A stretch of DNA of 64,000 nucleotides from Rhizobium sp. 16-488-2b. Lineage in GTDB: Bacteria > Pseudomonadota > Alphaproteobacteria > Rhizobiales > Rhizobiaceae. Below are positions 20,609 to 31,900 of this stretch, piece by piece. The notes under the pieces were generated by a model. The model had not been told where the DNA came from and ran no database searches. It saw only the letters and a list, made by a program, of their open reading frames with translations. Positions within the stretch are counted from its first letter, which is position 1. The number at the start of each line of letters is the position of its first letter. The stretch lies in contig NZ_JAGHMF010000001.1 in assembly GCF_017741815.1 (NCBI RefSeq), forward strand, positions 51,896-115,895, in the 5' to 3' direction. A program made the position numbers and the translations under genes.

Positions 20609-21829
20609 GTGAACGAGACCCCAAAACCCAATTCATTCCGCTCCGGTCCCGATGAGGATGGCCGTTTCGGCATTTACGGCGGCCGCTTTGTCGCCGAAAC
20701 GCTGATGCCGTTGATCCTGGAACTGCAGGACGAGTGGGACAAGGCCAAGACCGACCCGGAATTCCAGGCGGAGTTGAAGCATCTCGGCGCGCATTATATC
20801 GGCCGCCCGAGCCCGCTCTATTTCGCCGAGCGCCTGACCGCCGAACTCGGTGGCGCCAAGATCTACTTCAAGCGCGAAGAGCTCAATCACACCGGTTCGC
20901 ACAAGATCAACAACTGCATCGGCCAGATCCTGCTGGCCAAGCGGATGGGCAAGACCCGCATCATCGCCGAAACCGGTGCCGGCCAGCACGGCGTTGCCTC
21001 GGCAACCGTTGCCGCCCGTTTCGGTCTTCCCTGCGTCGTCTACATGGGCGCGACCGATGTCGAGCGCCAGGCGCCGAACGTGTTCCGCATGAAGCTCCTG
21101 GGCGCCGAAGTGAAGCCGGTCACCGCCGGCCATGGCACGCTCAAGGACGCCATGAACGAGGCGCTGCGCGACTGGGTCACCAATGTCGACGACACCTATT
21201 ATCTGATCGGCACGGCCGCTGGCCCGCATCCCTATCCCGAAATGGTCCGCGATTTCCAGGCCGTGATCGGCGCCGAAGCCAAGGAGCAGATGCTCGAAGC
21301 TGAAGGCCGTCTGCCGGATCTCGTGGTCGCGGCCGTCGGTGGCGGCTCGAATGCGATCGGTATCTTCCATTCGTTCCTGGATGACGCCAGCGTCAAGATC
21401 GTCGGCGTCGAAGCCGGCGGCAAGGGCCTGCAGGGCGACGAGCATTGCGCTTCGATCACCGCGGGCTCGCCCGGCGTTCTCCATGGCAACCGCACCTATC
21501 TGCTGCAGGATGGCGACGGCCAGATCAAGGAAGGTCACTCGATTTCGGCCGGTCTCGATTATCCCGGCATCGGCCCTGAGCACTCCTATTTGAACGATAT
21601 CGGCCGCGTCGAATACGTGCCGATCATGGACCACGAAGCGCTCGAAGCCTTCCAGACGCTGACGCGCCTCGAGGGCATCATCCCGGCGCTCGAGCCCTCG
21701 CACGCGCTGGCTGAAGTCATCAAGCGCGCGCCGAAGATGGGCAAGGACGAGATCATCCTGATGAACCTGTCCGGTCGCGGCGACAAGGACATCTTCACCG
21801 TCGGCAAGATTCTGGGAATGGGTGCATAA
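20609..21829 (+). CDS. trpB: tryptophan synthase beta chain
   Basis: TrpB condenses indole with serine using pyridoxal phosphate. The 406-residue protein has the [15 protein letters not shown]-terminus, the PLP lysine in [15 protein letters not shown] near residue 90, [10 protein letters not shown] near 115, and the phosphate-binding GGGSNAIG near 240. I choose GTG 20609, six bases after AGGGAG, giving the common N-terminal [10 protein letters not shown]; a TTG two codons earlier also opens the frame. It overlaps none of trpA, which follows after three bases. Confidence 0.97.
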   Translation: MNETPKPNSFRSGPDEDGRFGIYGGRFVAETLMPLILELQDEWDKAKTDPEFQAELKHLGAHYIGRPSPLYFAERLTAELGGAKIYFKREELNHTGSHKINNCIGQILLAKRMGKTRIIAETGAGQHGVASATVAARFGLPCVVYMGATDVERQAPNVFRMKLLGAEVKPVTAGHGTLKDAMNEALRDWVTNVDDTYYLIGTAAGPHPYPEMVRDFQAVIGAEAKEQMLEAEGRLPDLVVAAVGGGSNAIGIFHSFLDDASVKIVGVEAGGKGLQGDEHCASITAGSPGVLHGNRTYLLQDGDGQIKEGHSISAGLDYPGIGPEHSYLNDIGRVEYVPIMDHEALEAFQTLTRLEGIIPALEPSHALAEVIKRAPKMGKDEIILMNLSGRGDKDIFTVGKILGMGA

Positions 21830-21832
21830 GTC

Positions 21833-22672
21833 ATGACCGCACGTATGGACAAACGCTTTGCCGCTCTGAAGGCAGAAGGCCGCCCGGCGCTGGTCACCTA
21901 TTTCATGGGCGGTGATCCCGATTACGACACGTCGCTCGGCATCATGAAGGCGCTGCCGGAAGCGGGCTCTGATATCATCGAGCTCGGCATGCCCTTCTCC
22001 GATCCGATGGCCGATGGCCCGGCGATCCAGATGGCCGGCCAGCGTGCGCTGAAGGCCGGCCAGACGCTGAAGAAGACGCTGCAGCTCGCAGCCGACTTCC
22101 GCAAGACCGACAACGACACGCCGATCGTTCTGATGGGCTACTACAACCCGATCTACGTCCACGGCGTCGAGCAGTTTCTCGACGATGCACTGGAAGCGGG
22201 CATCGATGGCCTGATCGTCGTCGACCTGCCGCCGGAGATGGATGACGAGCTCTGCATCCCGGCACTGCGCAAGGGTATCAACTTCATTCGGCTCGCCACC
22301 CCGACCACCGATGAAAAGCGCCTGCCGGTCGTTCTGAAGAACACCTCCGGCTTCGTCTATTATGTCTCGATGAACGGCATCACCGGCTCGGCGCTGCCGG
22401 ATCCGACGCTGGTCGCCGGCGCCGTCAAGCGCATCAAGAACCACACCGATCTGCCTGTCTGCGTCGGCTTCGGCGTCAAGACGGCCGACCATGCGAAGGT
22501 CATCGGCGCCTCCGCCGATGGCGTCGTCGTCGGCACGGCAATCGTCAATCAGGTAGCCCTCAGCCTGACCAAGGACGGCAAGGCGACAGCCGATACCGTA
22601 CAGGCTGTCGCAACGCTCGTTCGCGGGCTGTCATCGGGAACACGTTCGGCGCGCCTTGTTGCTGCCGAATAG
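21833..22672 (+). CDS. trpA: tryptophan synthase alpha chain
   Basis: TrpA cleaves indole-3-glycerol phosphate to indole and glyceraldehyde-3-phosphate and passes indole to TrpB through a tunnel. The 279-residue protein has the [15 protein letters not shown] start region, the catalytic glutamate in [21 protein letters not shown], catalytic aspartate region [13 protein letters not shown], and [12 protein letters not shown] near residue 215. It directly follows trpB. Unlike many bacteria, trpC, trpD and trpE are not in this cluster. Confidence 0.97.
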   Translation: MTARMDKRFAALKAEGRPALVTYFMGGDPDYDTSLGIMKALPEAGSDIIELGMPFSDPMADGPAIQMAGQRALKAGQTLKKTLQLAADFRKTDNDTPIVLMGYYNPIYVHGVEQFLDDALEAGIDGLIVVDLPPEMDDELCIPALRKGINFIRLATPTTDEKRLPVVLKNTSGFVYYVSMNGITGSALPDPTLVAGAVKRIKNHTDLPVCVGFGVKTADHAKVIGASADGVVVGTAIVNQVALSLTKDGKATADTVQAVATLVRGLSSGTRSARLVAAE

Positions 22673-22711
22673 TTTTCCCACATTGGCAAGAGTTAATCAG
22701 GAGTTTTCGAC

Positions 22712-23614
22712 TTGAACTGGATCACCAACTACGTTCGCCCCCGCATCAATTCCATGCTGGGCCGCCGCGAAGTGCCGGAGAACCTCTGGATCAAGTGCCC
22801 GGAAACGGGCGAAATGGTCTTCCATAAGGATCTCGAAGACAACAAGTGGGTCATCCCTGCTTCCGGCTATCACATGAAGATGCCGGCCAAGGCTCGTCTC
22901 ACCGATCTCTTCGACGACGGCGCCTATGAAGCGCTGATCCAGCCGAAGGTCGCCCAGGATCCGCTGAAGTTCCGCGATTCCAAGAAGTACACGGACCGCC
23001 TGCGCGATAGCCGCATCAAGACCGACCAGGAAGACACGATCGTTGCCGGCGTCGGCAAGGTTCGCGGCCTGAAGCTCGTCGCCGTCGTGCACGAGTTCAA
23101 CTTCATGGGTGGCTCGCTCGGCATCGCCGCCGGCGAAGCGATCGTCAAGGCCTTCGAGCGTGCCATCGCCGAGAAGTGCCCGCTCGTCATGTTCCCGGCA
23201 TCGGGCGGCGCCCGCATGCAGGAAGGCATTCTGTCGCTGATGCAGCTGCCGCGCACCACCGTTGCCGTTGACATGCTGAAGGAAGCCGGCCAGCCATACA
23301 TCGTCGTGCTGACAAACCCGACGACCGGCGGCGTCACCGCCTCCTACGCCATGCTCGGCGATATCCACATGGCTGAGCCCGGCGCCGAAATCTGCTTTGC
23401 AGGCAAGCGCGTCATCGAGCAGACCATTCGCGAAAAGCTGCCGGAAGGCTTCCAGACGTCGGAATACCTGCTCGAGCACGGCATGGTCGACATGGTCGTC
23501 AAGCGCCATGACATTCCCGATACGCTCGCGCGTGTCCTGAAGATCCTGACGAAGAAGCCGGCTGCCGTTGCCAACGAAAACACCGGCACGCTTGCGATCG
23601 CCGCAAGCGCCTGA
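22712..23614 (+). CDS. accD: acetyl-CoA carboxylase carboxyltransferase beta subunit
   Basis: AccD with AccA transfers carboxyl from biotin to acetyl-CoA, the first step of fatty acid synthesis. The 300-residue protein starts from TTG (AGGAG eight bases upstream) and has the crotonase-like domain from about residue 100, with [31 protein letters not shown] and [17 protein letters not shown]. The N-terminal zinc ribbon is degenerate: [13 protein letters not shown] and VIPASGYHM keep one of four cysteines found in the E. coli protein. It follows trpA and precedes folC, a conserved Rhizobiales order. Confidence 0.96.
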   Translation: MNWITNYVRPRINSMLGRREVPENLWIKCPETGEMVFHKDLEDNKWVIPASGYHMKMPAKARLTDLFDDGAYEALIQPKVAQDPLKFRDSKKYTDRLRDSRIKTDQEDTIVAGVGKVRGLKLVAVVHEFNFMGGSLGIAAGEAIVKAFERAIAEKCPLVMFPASGGARMQEGILSLMQLPRTTVAVDMLKEAGQPYIVVLTNPTTGGVTASYAMLGDIHMAEPGAEICFAGKRVIEQTIREKLPEGFQTSEYLLEHGMVDMVVKRHDIPDTLARVLKILTKKPAAVANENTGTLAIAASA

Positions 23615-23641
23615 CCGCAAACATCACAGGCGGGTTGAGCG

Positions 23642-24994
23642 ATGATACCCAGAGGTCAGACCGCGGTGAGCGAAGCAGCACAGGAAATCGACAAGCTCAT
23701 GGGGTTGCACCCCAAGGGCTTCGATCTGTCACTGGATCGCATTACCCGCCTGCTTGCCGTTCTCGGCGATCCGCAAAAGAAGCTGCCGCCGGTCATCCAT
23801 GTGGCGGGCACCAACGGCAAGGGCTCCGTCACCGCCTTCTGCCGCGCGCTTCTGGAAGCGGGCGGCTATAGCGCCCACGTCCACACCTCGCCGCATCTCG
23901 TCAATTGGCACGAGCGCTACCGCATCGGCGTCGAAGGCGGCCGCGGAAAGCTCGTCGATGACGCGGTCTTTGCCGATGCGCTGCGCCGTGTCGCTGCCGC
24001 CAATGCGGGCCAGAAGATCACCGTCTTCGAAATCCTGACGGCGGTCACCTTCATCCTGTTCTCCGAGCATCCGGCCGACGCGGCCATCATCGAGGTCGGC
24101 CTTGGCGGCCGTTTCGATGCCACCAACGTCATTTCCGATCCCGCCGTCTCGGTCATCATGCCGATCTCGCTCGATCATCAGCCCTATCTTGGCGACAGCG
24201 TCGAACTGATCGCCGCCGAAAAGGCCGGCATCATGAAGCGCAAGCGCCCAGTCGTTATCGGCAAGCAGGAATATGATGCGGCACTCGACGTGCTGATCTC
24301 CACCGCCGAGCGTCTCGGTTGCCCGACCGCAGCATTTGGCCAGGATTTCATGGCGCATGAGGAATACGGCCGGCTTGTCTATCAGGACGAATTCGGCCTC
24401 GCCGACCTGCCGCTGCCCCGGCTCCCCGGCCGCCACCAATATGCCAACGCTGCCGCAGCCATCCGCGCCGTCAAGGCCGCGGGCTTCACTGTCACCGAAG
24501 CGATGATGGAGAAGGCGATGGCCACGGTCGAATGGCCCGGCCGCCTGCAGAAGCTCAGCGATGGCAATCTGATGGCAAGCGCCCCCTCGGGTGCCGAAAT
24601 CTGGGTCGATGGCGGCCATAATCCCGGTGCCGGCGAAGTCATCGCCGAAGCCATGGCCAATTTCGAGGAAAAGCAGCCGCGTCCGCTCTTCCTCATCATC
24701 GGCATGATCAACACCAAGGACCCGATCGGCTATTTCAATGCCTTCAAGGGTCTTGCGGAAAAGGTCTATTGTGTGCCCATTCGCGGCAGCGACGCGATGA
24801 TCGACCCCGTCATCCTCGCCAACGCCGCCTATGACGCCGGTCTCGTCGCCGAGCCGATGTCCACGGTCGGCGAAGCGCTAGAAGCGATCCGCGACACCGC
24901 CTTCGAGCGCGAACAGCCACCACGCATCCTGATCGGCGGATCGCTCTATCTGGTCGGCGACGTGCTTGCTGACAACGGCACCCCCCCCAAATAA
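23642..24994 (+). CDS. folC: bifunctional folylpolyglutamate synthase / dihydrofolate synthase FolC
   Basis: FolC adds glutamate to dihydropteroate and further glutamates to folates. The 450-residue protein has the Mur-ligase-like fold: VIHVAGTNGKGSVTAFCRA P-loop near residue 57, YSAHVHTSPHLVNWHERYRI, FEILTAVTFILF, and IEVGLGGRFDATNVI near residue 150; the C-terminal domain has EIWVDGGHNPGAGEVIAE. A run of eight C residues (24981-24988) lies six bases before the stop codon, at codons for Thr-Pro-Pro. It is the last gene of trpFBA-accD-folC. Confidence 0.95.
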   Translation: MIPRGQTAVSEAAQEIDKLMGLHPKGFDLSLDRITRLLAVLGDPQKKLPPVIHVAGTNGKGSVTAFCRALLEAGGYSAHVHTSPHLVNWHERYRIGVEGGRGKLVDDAVFADALRRVAAANAGQKITVFEILTAVTFILFSEHPADAAIIEVGLGGRFDATNVISDPAVSVIMPISLDHQPYLGDSVELIAAEKAGIMKRKRPVVIGKQEYDAALDVLISTAERLGCPTAAFGQDFMAHEEYGRLVYQDEFGLADLPLPRLPGRHQYANAAAAIRAVKAAGFTVTEAMMEKAMATVEWPGRLQKLSDGNLMASAPSGAEIWVDGGHNPGAGEVIAEAMANFEEKQPRPLFLIIGMINTKDPIGYFNAFKGLAEKVYCVPIRGSDAMIDPVILANAAYDAGLVAEPMSTVGEALEAIRDTAFEREQPPRILIGGSLYLVGDVLADNGTPPK

Positions 24995-25022
24995 AAAAGC
25001 CCGGCATCGACCGGGCTTTTTT
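24993..25022. terminator. bidirectional terminator between folC and trxA
   Basis: AAAAAAGCCCGG and CCGGGCTTTTTT form a perfect 12-bp stem around a 6-base loop, so either strand ends in a U tract. It begins within the folC stop codon and serves both folC and trxA, which converge here. Confidence 0.92.
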
Positions 25023-25042
25023 CATTCTATTGTCCTGAAAAA

Positions 25043-25363
25043 TCAGGCCGCGCTGGAGATCCAGCTCGAAAGAGCGGTCTTCGGAGCAGCGCCAACCTTG
25101 ATGTCGGCCACTTCGCCGGCCTTGAACATGGCAAGCGTCGGGATCGAGCGCACGCCGAACTGGGCGGCCAGCTCAGGATTTTCGTCGATGTTGAGCTTGG
25201 CGACCTTCACCTTGCCCTGGAACTCGACTGCGAGTTCTTCGAGGCTCGGAGCAATCATCTTGCACGGGCCGCACCATTCAGCCCAGAAATCGACAACGAC
25301 GGGTTCTGCGGATTCCAGAACTTCAGCCTGGAAATTATTGATATCGACTTTCACGGTAGCCAT
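25043..25363 (-). CDS. trxA: thioredoxin TrxA
   Basis: Thioredoxin is the general cytoplasmic disulfide reductase. The 106-residue protein carries the redox motif [20 protein letters not shown] near residue 28 and the cis-proline region [14 protein letters not shown] near residue 72. It is the last gene of the addB-addA-trxA set; the 74-base gap to addA allows read-through from the same transcript. The order addB-addA-trxA is conserved in Rhizobiales. Confidence 0.97.
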   Translation of the reverse strand: MATVKVDINNFQAEVLESAEPVVVDFWAEWCGPCKMIAPSLEELAVEFQGKVKVAKLNIDENPELAAQFGVRSIPTLAMFKAGEVADIKVGAAPKTALSSWISSAA

Positions 25364-25437
25364 AAGGCCGCTCCTTTAAAGGATTCCTGTTGAAGCACAT
25401 GTGATGGTGCGCCGGCGGGATTTCAATGACCGGTATT

Positions 25438-28400
25438 TCACTTTGTTTTGAGCTGTGCAAGCGCCAATGCCATGGCCTCGGGCGTCAGCGTGTGCACGGA
25501 GCCGTTCTCGGTATAGACGAGCACGCAGTCGATCCGCTTGCCGGGATAGAGCGGCGCCATGATCGTCTGGTAGATGGCAAGCTGCGCCCGATGCGCGAAG
25601 GGAATGGCCGCAGCCGTCTCCGGCGGGACGCGATTGGTCTTGTAATCGAGGATGACCACACGGTCGTCGAGCACCGCCAACCGGTCGACACGCCCCGAGA
25701 CAGCGTAATCGCGCCCGTCGAGCGTGAGCGTCCCCATGATCGAGACTTCGGCCTGAGCGTGGGCCTCGAATACCGGCTGCAGATCCGGCACGTCCAATAG
25801 TTTCAGAACCGAATCGATCAGCCTGTCGCGCTCGTCCTGCGGCCAGAAGCGGGCGGCGCGCTCGGCATAGCGCCTGGCCGCGTCCGCGCGCTCCGCCAGC
25901 GGTATCTCGGGCAAGGTCTGCAGCATCCGGTGCAGAAGCCGGCCTTTTTGCAGCGCCCGGTCGGATTTCGGCTTGTCGGTAAACAGCGGCGAGGCCACCA
26001 GAAGATTGTCGGCCTCCTCGTCGATGATCGTTCCGGCCCCGGAAGGGCTGAGGGGTCGAGGGAGCTTCTTCTGCGGCGGCAGCGGACGATTGAGGTCGAA
26101 CGGTAGGGCGTCGCGGGCGGCGGTCTGCTCGACGTGGTCGGCGCGCTCGAACATCCGCTCCATCGTCGGCACGCGCCATTCAACGCCCTGCCAGTCGCCA
26201 TCCGGCCCGGAGAAAGTGGCGGCTTCGACATGCGGATGGCTGTCGTCCATCGCAGCCGTTATCATCGCATGCCAGGTGTCGGTGTTGAGCCGAGCGCCCC
26301 TGTAGCCGCAGACGATCAGCTGGTCGGCCGCGCGCGTCATCGCCACATAGAGAAGCCGGCGATATTCCTCTTCCGCCAGCACCTGAATGCGCGCGGCGTC
26401 GGCCTGCGTCAGCGAATTGCTGAGATCGCCGAGCGGTACCCAGACCGGCAGCGGCGGCCGCTCGCCGCTCTGCTCCAGCAGCCGCAGCTTCGGCATGTGA
26501 GAATGGGTAAACGCCTTGGAGCCGCCATCGACCAGAAACACGATCGGCGCCTCAAGCCCCTTCGAGGCGTGCACGGTCATGATCCGGACTTCGTTGCGGC
26601 CCTTGTCCTGCTCGCGCTTGACGACGGGCGCCTCAAGCTCAAGCGTCGAGATGAAGGATTGCAGGCCGGGCAGGGCGGCCGTCTCGTGGTCGAGCGTGAA
26701 AGTCAGAAACTCGTCCAGAATGTCGCTCGCCTCGGTGCCCAGCCGCGCGAGGAATTGCCGTCTCCCGCCATGAACACCAAGCACCCGGGCGTAAAAGTCG
26801 TGAACCGGAAGGCTCTTCGATTCCTCAAGAAACAGCTGGAGCCGAGTAACGACAGCGCCAAGACGCTCATTGCTATCCGCCGCGTAGGCCTGCAGATGCG
26901 CCCATACGCTTTGGCCATCGCCACGGAGTGCCGCCACCGCGAAGATGTCGTCTTCGCCGAGATCAAAGAGCGGGCTCTTCATCAGGGCCGCCAGCGAAAG
27001 GTCGTCTTCCGGCAGAAGCAGGAAGCGGCCGAGCGCGACTAGGTCCTGGATCGCGATATGGCTGGTGAGCCGCAACCGGTCGGCACCGGCAACCGGAATA
27101 TTGCCGCGCCGCTTCAAAGCGCGCGTGAGTGCATTGACGAAGGCATCGCGCTTGCGCACGAGGACAAGAATGTCGCCGGCCTCGATCAGCCGCTCCTTGC
27201 CCTTCTCGATGATCGTCTTCTTGCCGACCATCATGTCGATCGTGTGCGCCATGCGTCGCGCCAGAATGGCGGCGGGGGCGCTTTCCGGCGTCGCATCGAA
27301 CGGTGCCGTCCAATCCTCGTCCTTGATCGCGACCTCAGGCGCGATGATCTCCCAGAGGTCGACGGCGCCGGGATGGCCGATACGGTTGGAGCGATGCACA
27401 ACCGGCTCGCCACCGGCGCTCAGTCCGCGCGCATTGTCTGGCGGCGTGAAGATGTGGTCGACGGCAGCAAGCACGTCGGAGGTCGATCGGAAAGAGAGCG
27501 GCAGTCGAACCGAGGAGAAATCCCGGCCGCTCTGCGACACACGTTGCCGCGTACGTCGGCTTTCTTCCGAGAAACGTTCGGGCCGCGCACCCTGAAACGA
27601 ATAGATCGACTGCTTCTCGTCGCCCACCGCAAACAGCGTGCGCACCACATCGCGCGCGCTTTCGCCGGAGAAGAAATCCTCCGCCAGCGATTGGATCACG
27701 CTCCACTGGATCGGGCTGGTATCTTGCGCCTCGTCGACGAGAATATGGTCGATACCCTGATCCAGCTTGTAGTGGATCCACGGCCCGACATCGCTCTTGT
27801 TCAGAAGATCGGCGGTGCGGGTGATCAGATCCTCGAAGTCGAGCTGGCTTCGCTGCTTCTTGAGATCGTCGTAGTCTCGATTGAGCCTGTCGGCGAGCAC
27901 AAGGGCGGCGCGCGTGGCATCGAACATCCGCACGATCTTCAGCCGGTCCCGGCACGAGACCACATGCGCACGCGCCGCGGCAATGGCATCAGCAAGCTCC
28001 GGCGCCTGTGCGAGCATCGCCTTCACGGTGAACTGCCCATCCGCTTTCGGTTCGCCCTTGGCGGTGAGAAAGATCTTTTCCAGCGTCGGAATCCGGCGAA
28101 GGATATCCGTTTCCCGCACCACGCTCTTCAGCGCGGAAGCCACGTCCTGCGCCTTTGCACCGCCCTTGCTATCCGCGAGCTCCAGATAAAGACTGAGCGT
28201 GCCGCCGGCCAAACGGGGCAGCGGCCAGTATTGCCCGGCAATCGCAAGCTCGGTGTCACCTTCGGAAAGGCCGAGCTCCGCTCGCAAGACATTGTCGAGG
28301 CCGCCATTCTGATCAGCGGCCTGGGTGAAAGCCTTGATCGCATTACGGTTGGCAACGATCTCGCCAAGCAGCGTTTCCAGCCCGGATTCGTCGCCAAGGT

Positions 28401-28989
28401 TGAGGACATAGGAGAAAGCATCCGCCAGCGCCTTGTCTTCCTCGGGCGTCGTCGCCGTCAGCAGCGAGCGCCGCGCGTCGGCAAGCAGCGTCGCGGCTGC
28501 CCGGTCGTCGAGCACCGAAAAGTGCCCTGCCACGTTTGCCTCCAGCGGAAACTGATGCAGCAGCGCTTCGCAGAAGGCGTGGATGGTCTGGATCTTCAAC
28601 CCGCCGGGCGTCTCCAGCGCCTTGGCGAAAAGCCTGCGTGCCTCCGCGAGCTTCAGAAAATCAGGTGGCGTTCCCTCGATCTGGGCAATGCGCTTGCGGA
28701 GCTCCTCGTCCGAGAGCACAGCCCATTCGGCCAGCCGATCGAACACACGGTTCGACATTTCGGAGGCAGCCGCCTTCGTATAGGTCAGGCACAGGATGGC
28801 CGAGGGCCGGGCGCCTGACAGCAGCAGCCGGATGACGCGCTGCGTCAGAACGTGCGTCTTGCCCGATCCGGCATTGGCCGAAACCCAGGCCGATCGGCGC
28901 GGGTCGGATGCGATCGACTGCTGCACCGTCGTCCAGCTGGTCCAGTCGTGCGGGTCGTCGCCCTCGGGCAGTGCCGTTTCGTCACTCAT
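25438..28989 (-). CDS. addA: double-strand break repair helicase AddA
   Basis: AddA is the UvrD-like helicase-nuclease subunit of AddAB, which processes double-strand breaks for recombination. The protein of about 1183 residues has Walker A WVSANAGSGKTHVLTQR near residue 40, IQTIHAFCEALLHQFP, HILVDEAQDTSPIQW, GDEKQSIYSFQGARP, and VAMTRAADQLIVCG; the C-terminal PD-(D/E)XK nuclease has VSGRVDRLAVLDDRVVILDYKTNR. I choose ATG 28989, which overlaps the addB stop (ATGAGTGA arrangement); the ORF opens further upstream in addB. Confidence 0.96.
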   Translation of the reverse strand: MSDETALPEGDDPHDWTSWTTVQQSIASDPRRSAWVSANAGSGKTHVLTQRVIRLLLSGARPSAILCLTYTKAAASEMSNRVFDRLAEWAVLSDEELRKRIAQIEGTPPDFLKLAEARRLFAKALETPGGLKIQTIHAFCEALLHQFPLEANVAGHFSVLDDRAAATLLADARRSLLTATTPEEDKALADAFSYVLNLGDESGLETLLGEIVANRNAIKAFTQAADQNGGLDNVLRAELGLSEGDTELAIAGQYWPLPRLAGGTLSLYLELADSKGGAKAQDVASALKSVVRETDILRRIPTLEKIFLTAKGEPKADGQFTVKAMLAQAPELADAIAAARAHVVSCRDRLKIVRMFDATRAALVLADRLNRDYDDLKKQRSQLDFEDLITRTADLLNKSDVGPWIHYKLDQGIDHILVDEAQDTSPIQWSVIQSLAEDFFSGESARDVVRTLFAVGDEKQSIYSFQGARPERFSEESRRTRQRVSQSGRDFSSVRLPLSFRSTSDVLAAVDHIFTPPDNARGLSAGGEPVVHRSNRIGHPGAVDLWEIIAPEVAIKDEDWTAPFDATPESAPAAILARRMAHTIDMMVGKKTIIEKGKERLIEAGDILVLVRKRDAFVNALTRALKRRGNIPVAGADRLRLTSHIAIQDLVALGRFLLLPEDDLSLAALMKSPLFDLGEDDIFAVAALRGDGQSVWAHLQAYAADSNERLGAVVTRLQLFLEESKSLPVHDFYARVLGVHGGRRQFLARLGTEASDILDEFLTFTLDHETAALPGLQSFISTLELEAPVVKREQDKGRNEVRIMTVHASKGLEAPIVFLVDGGSKAFTHSHMPKLRLLEQSGERPPLPVWVPLGDLSNSLTQADAARIQVLAEEEYRRLLYVAMTRAADQLIVCGYRGARLNTDTWHAMITAAMDDSHPHVEAATFSGPDGDWQGVEWRVPTMERMFERADHVEQTAARDALPFDLNRPLPPQKKLPRPLSPSGAGTIIDEEADNLLVASPLFTDKPKSDRALQKGRLLHRMLQTLPEIPLAERADAARRYAERAARFWPQDERDRLIDSVLKLLDVPDLQPVFEAHAQAEVSIMGTLTLDGRDYAVSGRVDRLAVLDDRVVILDYKTNRVPPETAAAIPFAHRAQLAIYQTIMAPLYPGKRIDCVLVYTENGSVHTLTPEAMALALAQLKTK

Positions 28990-31900
28990 CATTGCTGGCC
29001 TCATCGCTTTCGGCCGTCGACCACTCCGAGACGCGGGCAAGGTGATCGTAATCGCCGCCGAACTCGAATTGCTGGGCGGGAATAAGCCGCGAGGTGAAAC
29101 CCTTCTCGCCGGATTGCAGCAGCGCCACGAATTTCACCAGCTGATCGATCGAATCGCCCGCAAGCTCGATCGCCGATTTCGCCTTGTCGCTGCGCGCCGA
29201 GAATTCGTTATTGACGGTGTCGACCTGGAACCGGCTCCCCGGCCGCAGCCTGACATAGAGTAGGTCCTGCGGTACCAGCTTGCCGGCATCCGTGAACCCG
29301 CCGGCTTTCAGCACTTCGGCCTCCAGCGCCAGCTGCGGATCAAGCAACGCGCGCGCCTGCGCAGGCGAGGGGTTATAGCCCGTCTTGTAGTCGATCAGAT
29401 CGGCGGAGTGCGGCCCGGTAATATCGATCCTGTCGGCAACGCCGCTAAGCCGGATATCGACCTGCTCGAGCTGCATGGCGCCGCGCACTTCGGTGAGCGT
29501 CCGCTGAAGCCCCGGCCGCCGCTCTGCTTCCCAGGTGAGGAACGAGCGCGCCACCTCGCGGAAACGCGGTCGCCAGACGGCATCGATATGCGCCGGCAGC
29601 TGCTCCATGTCGAACAGCTCGGTAAGGATGCGCTCCATCGCTGCCGTTCCATCCGGCGTGCCTGCGATGTTGCCCTCGCGGATGAACCGGTCGATGATCT
29701 TGTGATAGAGCGTCCCGCGCTCCGCAGCCCCGGGGTCGCGGTTGAAGGCATCGACGGCGTCGAGCTTCAAAACACGGCGCGCATAGATCGCATAGGGATC
29801 GCGCCGCAGCCGGCCGACCTCGCTGAACGAGTAGGATTTCGGCTGCACCTCGCGCGGCGGCGTCGGGCTCGGTCGTTGCGCCGGCGCTTGCCGCTGGCCC
29901 TCGTCGAGCAGGCTGGCCCAATGCACGAACTGCTCACCCCGATCCTTCAGCGTGGCTTCGAAATTCTTTCCGCAAAAGGCCATCAGCCGCTGCAGCCAGC
30001 GGGAGGCGACTGTGGGCGTCGAGCCCTTGCGCAGTGCGCGCGTATAGACGAGATGCCGCGTCCCGTTGGCCATCTCGAAGTCGTGCGCCAGCTGGCCGAT
30101 ACGGCGCTCCGGCGGCTCGAGGCCGATCTCTGTCTTCATCGATCGCGAGATGAAGGGATTGTTGGCCGTCTGGCCCGGCCATGATCCCTCGTTCAAGCCA
30201 CCGAGGATCAGCGTATCGACGCTCTGCAGGCGCGCTTCCAGCGTACCGAAGATGAACAGCCGCGGATGGCTGAGCGCTTGCGGCTTCACCGCCTGTCCGG
30301 CCGAGAGCGCCGCCATGATATCGATCCACTGCGCCCCGTCCGCCTCGATCTGGCCCTCGGTGCCAATCACCTCGCCAAGCAAGGTTGCCAGCGTGTCGCC
30401 CGCCTCGCCGGACCACAGCCCGGAGAGATCGCCCTTCTCGTCACGCGCGACTGCCTCGATGGCGCGTCCGGTGCGATCGGCCCAGTCGGAGAGCGTGAAG
30501 CGTGTGGTCAGGCCACGACCAGCGGTTTCGTGGCGCACGAGAGCAGAAGCGAGCGGTTCTGTTGCCTCGCCGACCCGGCGGGCGAGATCGCGCGCCAGAT
30601 CGATCGCGTGAACGGGAAGCGCCTTGCGCCAATGTGGCGCATGCCGGTCGAGCGCCTGCTCTGAAAGCTGGTGTTCGAGCAGCGGCCCAAGCGCGCTGAT
30701 ATCGACCTCCGCCACACCGCCGCGCAAGGCCAGCAATTCGAGCGCAGCCACCGCCTCTGAAAGCGCGCCGCGCTCCAGCCCGAAGCGCGCCAGAGGGTGC
30801 TTCAGAAGGCTGACGATCGCCACCGGATCGCCCGGTCGCAGCGCTGCTTCGAGCAACAGCTGCAGCAAGGTCCCCTGCGGCATCGCTGCAAGCGGCGTAC
30901 CGGCCGAATCGTCGGCAACGATGCCGAAGCGCGACAGCTCCGCCATCACGCGGCGGGCGAGGTTGCGGTCCGGCGTAATCAGCGCCGCACGGCTTTCGCC
31001 GTCCTTGCCCGGTTGCTCCAATGCCAGCCGAAGCGCGATGGCTATCGCCGTCGCCTCTTCGCGCTCATTGCCCGCTTCGATCAGCGAGACGTCGGCAAAG
31101 GCGGCCGCAATATCGCTCTCCGGAAGCGCCGTCTTCCACCGGCTCCAGTCGCTGGTCGCCTCCGATGGAGACAGTGCATGCGAGAGGATTTGTGCGCGGA
31201 CGGCAAGCGCGTCGGGCGCGCTCGCAAGTGTCGAAACATCGTCGCGCGTCAGGCGCAGGCGCTTCAGCAGCTGCGCCAAGCCATATTGCGAATGGCTGCG
31301 TCGCGCGGCATCGGCCATATCGGGGGCGACCATCTGCCAGTGCGCGTCCGGCATGCCGACATCGAGGCCGGGCAGCACGATGACGCCTTCACGCCGCGCT
31401 GCCACGGCCGCGATCAGATCGGCCGTTGCCGGCACCGAACCGGTCGAGCCGGCGATGATGATCGGGCCGCTTTCCGGCATCGTCGCGATACGGTTGGCTT
31501 CAGCTCTCAGGATTGCGTTGCGGTGCCGCGCCGGCGAGGATTTGCCAAGCTCGTTCAGGCGTTCCGGCCAGAAGGCGCTGGCGATCTGCAGAAACTCCGC
31601 CGTCAGCTGCCACCACAGCGCATGATCCCTCGCGCTCAGCGTCGCAAGTTCGCTCCAGTCGCGATCCTCGGTCTCGATGGAATCGATCAGCTCCGCCAGG
31701 TTTCTCGCAAGCCAGATCGCGTCCGCCGGGCTAGCGGGTGCGACGAGCGGCGAATCCGAGTGGATGCTGCGCACGATGTCAGGCAGCCTGTTGCGCCACG
31801 CAAGAATTAGCCGGGCCAGTTCCAGGAGGCGTGCGGTGTTGGAAAGTGGTTGCGCAAGATCGAGCGTTGCCGGCAGCGCTTCGTCGAAATAGCCGCTGTC

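Noticed and set aside
20633..22492. A 619-codon minus-strand ORF across trpB and trpA
   Set aside because: It is antisense to two strongly conserved genes and has no recognisable domain; long antisense ORFs are expected from codon bias in this genome.
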